A stretch of 64,000 bases of DNA. It comes from Tyto alba. Lineage: Eukaryota; Chordata; Aves; Strigiformes; Tytonidae. Positions 38,645 through 64,000 of this stretch are shown one piece after another (position 1 is the stretch's first letter; every line of letters starts with the position of its first letter). Below the pieces are notes generated by a model, which ran no database searches, was not told the DNA's origin, and was given only the letters and a program-made list of their open reading frames with translations. The position numbers and the translations under genes were made by a program. The DNA is taken from the NCBI RefSeq assembly GCF_018691265.1, contig NW_024881296.1:10943427-11007426 (forward strand). The letters run 5' to 3'.

Positions 38645-39112
38645 GAAGAGATGAAAAGTGTGGAAAAGAATCAAAAACATTATTTTGAGGCCTGAAGAAA
38701 ATTGTTGCAGTAGAAGGCAGAGTTCAATCTGCTTTAGTTAACAAGAGTAAAAAAAATGGAGAAGTAACTGAGGTACAATTGAGGTACACCCTAGTAGGAG
38801 AATACACCAACTATAAATCAGTGAAGACATTCCAACAACTGCTGAATAGAAGCTGAAGCCACACAAATTAAAATAGGAGCCTTAAATTTTAACAATGTGA
38901 GCAATTAACCTTTGTAACAAACTTGATGGATTCTCCATCTCTTAGTGTCTACAGATTAAAACTTGGTACCTTTCCGCAAGTTATGCTTTAGAACAAAGTT
39001 GTTGGGCTCATTATATTGATAAATGGCTGATATTTAATGATCTGTAACATAGAGGAGGTGAAAGTAGAAGATCTCAAGGTCCCTTTTGGATTTAAAATTT
39101 ATGTATTCATGA
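38645..39112 (+). mobile_element. Ancient CR1 LINE, 3' part
   Basis: A highly diverged CR1 in sense orientation. Recognisable landmarks are TTAGTTAACAAGAG near 38736, GATGGATTCTCCATCTCTTAG near 38928 (the VDSPSL motif region) and AAGGTCCCTTTTGGATTTAAAA near 39077, close to the typical CR1 3' terminus. It resembles older reptile-type CR1 more than the younger bird copies. Confidence 0.7.
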
Positions 39113-42001
39113 TGACTCTGTTAAATTTGGGAGCAAGGACACTAATGAGGGTCAAAGGAGATATTTTACCCTGCCTGTTCTAGTTGGATTTTCTAATCCA
39201 AAATTTAATCATCTGCTTAATAAAGCATTAATGTCTGCACTGGAATAAAAACAAAAATAATCTAGGATTTTGTAAGTTACCTTGGTGAGGGGAATAAAAA
39301 AAAGGGACAACGACTTTTCTCATGCTTTCTTCATAAGCTTCATCTTTTTTTGAACAGCAGAAGGTGACAGCCTCTAGTCATTATCATCGATGTGCTTCTC
39401 TGAAGTACTTTAGAATTTTGTTGATCACAGAAATATGTGATTGAGTTAATGAATGTGAATTAATGACTTCACTAACTGGATGATCAGTGAACAAATGTAA
39501 ATGTATGTTTGCTTTGGCATAGCTAATGCCATGAACAGTTTTATTCACCTATTACAGTTCAGTAATATTTATTATGCCGATAACATTCATGTAAATGTGC
39601 AGCAGACGTGGGAGGAGTGTGATAAACGGAAAGGTGCCAGAATTTAATGTCAGCATAATGTAGTGATAGAAAAGGAACCACAGATATCTCACACATAAAA
39701 TACAACAGTAATTTATAAGGATTAATAATGCTTTAAATGAACTAATTCAGGGTTAGGATGTTGTTCCTGTTTTACAGGTAGATTTTAGCAACCTGGTAAG
39801 GTTACCAAGAAACCAGAAACAGCAGAGCCAAGACAAGTACACAGTTGTTCTGACTTCACAGTAGAACACACTACCTCACGTGGCAGTGTCAAAAAATGGT
39901 AAGCCTTTACAATATGCAAAATGTTATCAAGCATAAGGGGTCAGATTTAGTAAAGGGTTGTAGGAACTGTAAGTTGATCATCTGAGGTGTAGCACAGTAT
40001 CCAGAACTCTAAGCGAGATAACTAGCTTCCATATGCAGAGAATCTGTGATCATAACATGATCCAAAGTAATTAACATTTTGATTACTGATTTTTTTAACT
40101 GCCTGTATAGTCTATAGAAGACTACTAATAATCACAGGTGCAAATCCTGAAACTTCTTTTTCAAGCACCTGGTTTTTTAGGTAAATGCTTCTTTCTTCTT
40201 AAAATTCACTGCAATGAACCATTCTTTGAAGACAGCTTTTTACATCATTCATTTCCAAAGAATTAATGAAGCTTTATTCTTTAGAATATTCCCACAAGAA
40301 CTTGTACTTGCCCATTCTTCAGTAGTCACTGTGTCACTCATTCAGGGGATAGTTTTGGATTTAATTCTCTTTCAGCTAGAAGAAAAATAAATTCACTTTT
40401 ATACCATGCCAGTAGGATAGCTTCGGGTTCCACTATTCAGTAAAGAATTTAAGATGTAGCAGGATAGAACGATAACACACATATAACACAGAGACTGATG
40501 CTCTTGCAGGGAAAAAATTATGCCTGATCTCAAGACATCGGGTAGCATATGAAACAGTTTTGATTAGTTAGTAAGTGCTCTGGGTTGCCACTTTCAGAAG
40601 AAAGTGGTAGCTGCAGTTCTGGTTTCTGAATAGCCCCACCCCACTTTTTTTTTAAAATATGCCCTGAGAACAAAAACTAGAAAGGTCCTTGGTGTATGTT
40701 GGTATAGAAGTACTATGATTTTAAGATCTTGACTGAGGTTAGGTGCAAGTTAAATGCAGACCTTTTTCAAAGCAGTATTCATTTAAGACATATAGCTGAG
40801 CTTTGGGCAGGCATGTGTTAAGAGCCAACACTTAGTTTCGGGGCTCCTAAGTTCTATGTTAGGAGAAAGAAAGAAACAGTAACTCGACTGGAAGACAAAT
40901 AAAGGGAGTTTGAATGGTTGTAAGAGCTTAAGGGGGAGGCAAGGGACAGCTGAAAATAACTAAAGCTCCACTACTCCATAATTTGATTTCTTGAAATCTC
41001 AGTGATTTATGCAACTTAAAAAAATGTTTCTGCAGGGTAATTTGGTTTCTAGGTTGGATGTTCTAGTTCACTGAGTAGGAATTTTGAATATAAGTAAAGA
41101 GGACAACAAGGCATATATTCAAGAAATGGAGAGAGATTTACTAAGGAAGCAAACATTCAATGTTGCTTCCAAGGACTAACCGTCAAAGGTCTTTTTGGAT
41201 TGAATTGGATGTCCTTGGCCTCTTCGTGCTAAGTGAGTAATGAATCATAACATCTCTGGTAAACTGATCTTATTGCTACTGTAAAACCAGGCATCCCCAC
41301 CTAGACTGAGATCCCTGGCTGAGCCTTGCAGCAGTAGCACATGAATATCATCAGGCTGGTCTCAGTTCTCCTGTCACAGAGCAAATATAAACAGCGAATT
41401 TCCTCTGTCATTCTTCACCAAATGATGTGTGGATCCAAGGGAATCCACAATTGCAGCTGTTCCTAACTCTGTTAGTTGGTGTGCAGCCTTTGTCAGAAGA
41501 TTTGGAAATAATCCAAAGCGTAAGAAGACAATGTGAAATTTAGAGATAACTAGTATAATCTTCCTTACTCCTCAGTCAGTACAACAATCTGAAAGATATG
41601 ATAAACTTGTAACGGCTAGTCTCAAAGATATATTCTTACTGGAGAATGTGATCTCATATTGCCAAAGCGGTGCCAGGTGTAGCAGAATCGAACCCTGATG
41701 ATACCCTGTCTAGCTCTGGAAGTGAGAAAGTTCATGCCAGTTCGACCACCAATTGCTCCTGGTTCATGTCCTAGGGCTGCTCAGCAAGTAGGATTCTATG
41801 ATGTAATGGGAGGTTGTGACATCAACATTCCACTGCTATGTTTGCCAGCTTGAGATGCTAAGCCAGAGTCACCTCTTTTTTGCTTTATCTGTCATGCAGC
41901 TGCATCTCATATGAATTCGTAGGAGTTTAAGGAGGAAAACAAGGCTTGTCCGAGGCTGTAAGAAGACTTCTCCGTCTTACCTTGTCCTCTGTTAATAAAA
42001 G

Positions 42002-63665
<21,664 letters not shown>

Positions 63666-64000
63666 GTAAGTTGCTTATGATAAAATATTATCAGTTTGGC
63701 TTTTTTTTTTTTTTTTTAATTTGTTTTTTTCTGTGGCCTAGTGTAGGATTAGTTTTTGTGTATAAATTAACCCCACCTAACAAAGAAAATAATTTTTCAA
63801 ACTGCAGTAAGTATGATTTGCTTGTTGTTGTGTGAAGTCATTTTCATGTAGGAGATCTTACAACAGAGAGGCTGCAGAGTAAAATTCTAGGGAAGAGTTC
63901 ACAGCTGCTGTTATCCAGTTTGACAGAGGCACAGCTTTACTGTGCCCAATTAGAATGAAGCCTAATTGTGACTAGGGAAGCGCATGATTCATCTGCAACT
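63666..64000 (+). other. Start of WDR64 intron 7
   Basis: Begins GTAAGT and contains a T17 run at 63701-63717. It continues past the window. Confidence 0.85.

Larger units (their letters stand above)
33235..42001. other. Intergenic region between OPN3 and WDR64 start codons
   Basis: The first 500 bp are still CpG island (OPN3 5' UTR and promoter). The rest is AT-rich. It contains (CA)10 at 36772-36791, an acceptor-preceded short frame at 38388-38507, and an ancient CR1 at about 38645-39112. The WDR64 transcription start should lie in its right part, but no core promoter element is clear. Confidence 0.75.

Noticed and set aside
41670..41710. Minus-strand GGGTTCGATTCTGC resembling a tRNA B box
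   Set aside because: The flanking bases do not form a T-arm stem and no A box or cloverleaf could be built, so it is neither a tRNA nor a clear SINE.

Overview
The window reads as vertebrate nuclear DNA, most likely from a bird. Genes are split by kilobase introns with consensus GT/AG junctions. The background is AT-rich with one sharp CpG island, and the recognisable interspersed repeats are CR1 LINE fragments of several ages, some ending in the ATTCTATG-like 3' tail typical of avian CR1. No bacterial, viral or organellar genes are seen. The species cannot be named from the sequence alone.

Two protein genes are supported, arranged head to head. On the minus strand lies a complete four-exon OPN3 (encephalopsin/panopsin), with coding exons at 33234-32883, 17130-16811, 15749-15498 and 12613-12350. 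The exons join in phase to a 395-residue opsin that keeps the retinal lysine, both counterion positions, the disulfide cysteines and the NPxxY motif. On the plus strand lies the 5' part of WDR64: seven exons between 42002 and 63665 join in phase to 278 residues, and the gene runs out of the window. The OPN3-WDR64 pairing matches the order I recall for human chromosome 1q43. The intronless CHML gene that sits inside OPN3 in humans is not seen, and no KMO exon is recognised downstream of OPN3.

Layout: 1-10.5 kb has no recognised gene. 10.5-12.35 kb is the probable OPN3 3' UTR and contains a CR1. 12.35-33.2 kb is OPN3, with a 15.75-kb first intron. 32.16-33.7 kb is the CpG island. 33.2-42.0 kb is the intergenic region, with an ancient CR1. 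42.0-64.0 kb is WDR64, whose introns hold four further main CR1 pieces, one of which carries a second CR1 nested inside it.

I found no evidence for a new multi-gene system. The points most worth a second look are the nested CR1 insertion with a 6-bp target duplication, two short splice-acceptor-preceded reading frames of unknown origin, an intronic 17-bp hairpin, a C24 tract beside OPN3 exon 1, and a 30-nt WDR64 exon.
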